Shown in pieces: positions 63,872 to 64,000 of a DNA stretch of 64,000 bases. The notes under the pieces are model-generated. The model had not been told where the DNA came from. It ran no database searches and was given only the letters and a program-made list of their open reading frames with translations. Each line of letters opens with the position of its first letter. Position 1 is the stretch's first letter. The position numbers were made by a program, and so were the translations under genes. The DNA is taken from contig NZ_AUBN01000009.1 of the NCBI RefSeq assembly GCF_000429265.1, positions 1 through 64,000 of the forward strand. The letters run 5' to 3'. The DNA comes from Actinomyces gerencseriae DSM 6844 (lineage in GTDB: Bacteria; Actinomycetota; Actinomycetes; Actinomycetales; Actinomycetaceae).

Positions 63872-64000
63872 ATGACCTCCGACTCCGACGTCGTCCTCCT
63901 CTCCCTGCTGGCCGAGCAGCCGCGCCACGGCTACGACCTCGACCGGATCATCGAGCAGCGCGGATACCGGCAGTGGACCTCCCTGGCGTCCTCGTCCGTG
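63872..64000 (+). CDS. PadR-family transcriptional regulator (partial)
   Basis: Only the first 43 residues are in the window. VVLLSLLAEQPRHGYDLDRIIEQRGY is the N-terminal winged-helix start of the PadR family (LLxxxPxHGYDLxxxI), followed by RQWTSLASSSV, where recognition helix residues begin. PadR proteins are repressors that often regulate their own gene and a neighbouring transporter. Two TACT-N10-AGTA palindromes lie immediately upstream. The rest of the gene and its target lie beyond the right edge. Confidence 0.88.
   Translation, partial: MTSDSDVVLLSLLAEQPRHGYDLDRIIEQRGYRQWTSLASSSV

Overview
The window is about 64 kb of high-GC DNA (strong G/C preference at third codon positions, many GTG starts, many GTGA/ATGA overlaps). 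Several features point to an actinobacterium: DUF3039 and DUF2017 genes, an Rv1747-like FHA-ABC exporter, a PASTA/excalibur lipoprotein, and a tmRNA tag ending ALAA. The gene content looks like Actinomycetaceae (Actinomyces/Schaalia-like). The genus is inference; no species call is made. Most of the window is core chromosome. Accessory DNA is concentrated at about 11-26 kb.

Layout. The window opens with a 5S rRNA gene, the tail of an rRNA operon. A ThrE-type exporter follows, then a minus-strand pair of AspT/YidE-type transporter and macro-domain protein. From 4.4 to 11.2 kb lies the branched-chain amino acid block ilvB-ilvN-ilvC, then leuB and ilvE. Between ilvC and leuB sits a multiply frameshifted AAA ATPase pseudogene. 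From 11.3 to 26 kb is a surface-polysaccharide locus: LCP ligase, pyruvyltransferase, nitroreductase, flippase, polyprenyl-phosphate sugar transferase, low-molecular-weight tyrosine phosphatase, Wzc-like tyrosine kinase, a TagF-like glycerophosphotransferase with a degenerate GT2 domain, and a FlaA1/CapD-like protein with altered catalytic residues. From 26 to 37 kb come an ABM monooxygenase, a deacetylase lipoprotein, an unrecognised membrane-associated protein, tRNA-His, orn, tRNA-Arg, the two-FHA ABC transporter, two coupled dynamin-like GTPases and ssb. From 37 to 44.7 kb is the division and ribosome-rescue block: ftsE, ftsX, an M23/coiled-coil hydrolase and smpB, then an aldo/keto reductase, tmRNA and HU. 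From 44.8 to 57.5 kb are an ABC-2 exporter, nagB, DUF3039 with a helicase, pncB, clpS-DUF2017-murI-MBL, a DUF3054-like protein, a 22-bp repeat element, and rdgB/rph. The end carries the PASTA lipoprotein, tRNA-Leu, a 57-residue small gene, two tandem tRNA-Lys genes, proline iminopeptidase, an ATP-grasp enzyme, YccF, mmuM, and the start of a PadR regulator preceded by two matching palindromes.

How the genes work together. IlvBN, IlvC, LeuB and IlvE cover several steps of Val/Leu/Ile synthesis. The sugar transferase, flippase, kinase/phosphatase pair and LCP ligase form a Wzx-type pathway for a wall-linked polymer that would carry pyruvyl and possibly glycerophosphate groups. FtsEX with the adjacent M23 protein is the usual septal hydrolase switch. 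SmpB and tmRNA are the two partners of trans-translation. MurI, ClpS and the RdgB/RNase PH pair are housekeeping. The most unusual items are the two TACT-N10-AGTA operators, the inverted 22-bp repeat element with a copy in the pseudogene, the 57-residue gene with its terminator, and the two polysaccharide enzymes with lost catalytic motifs.
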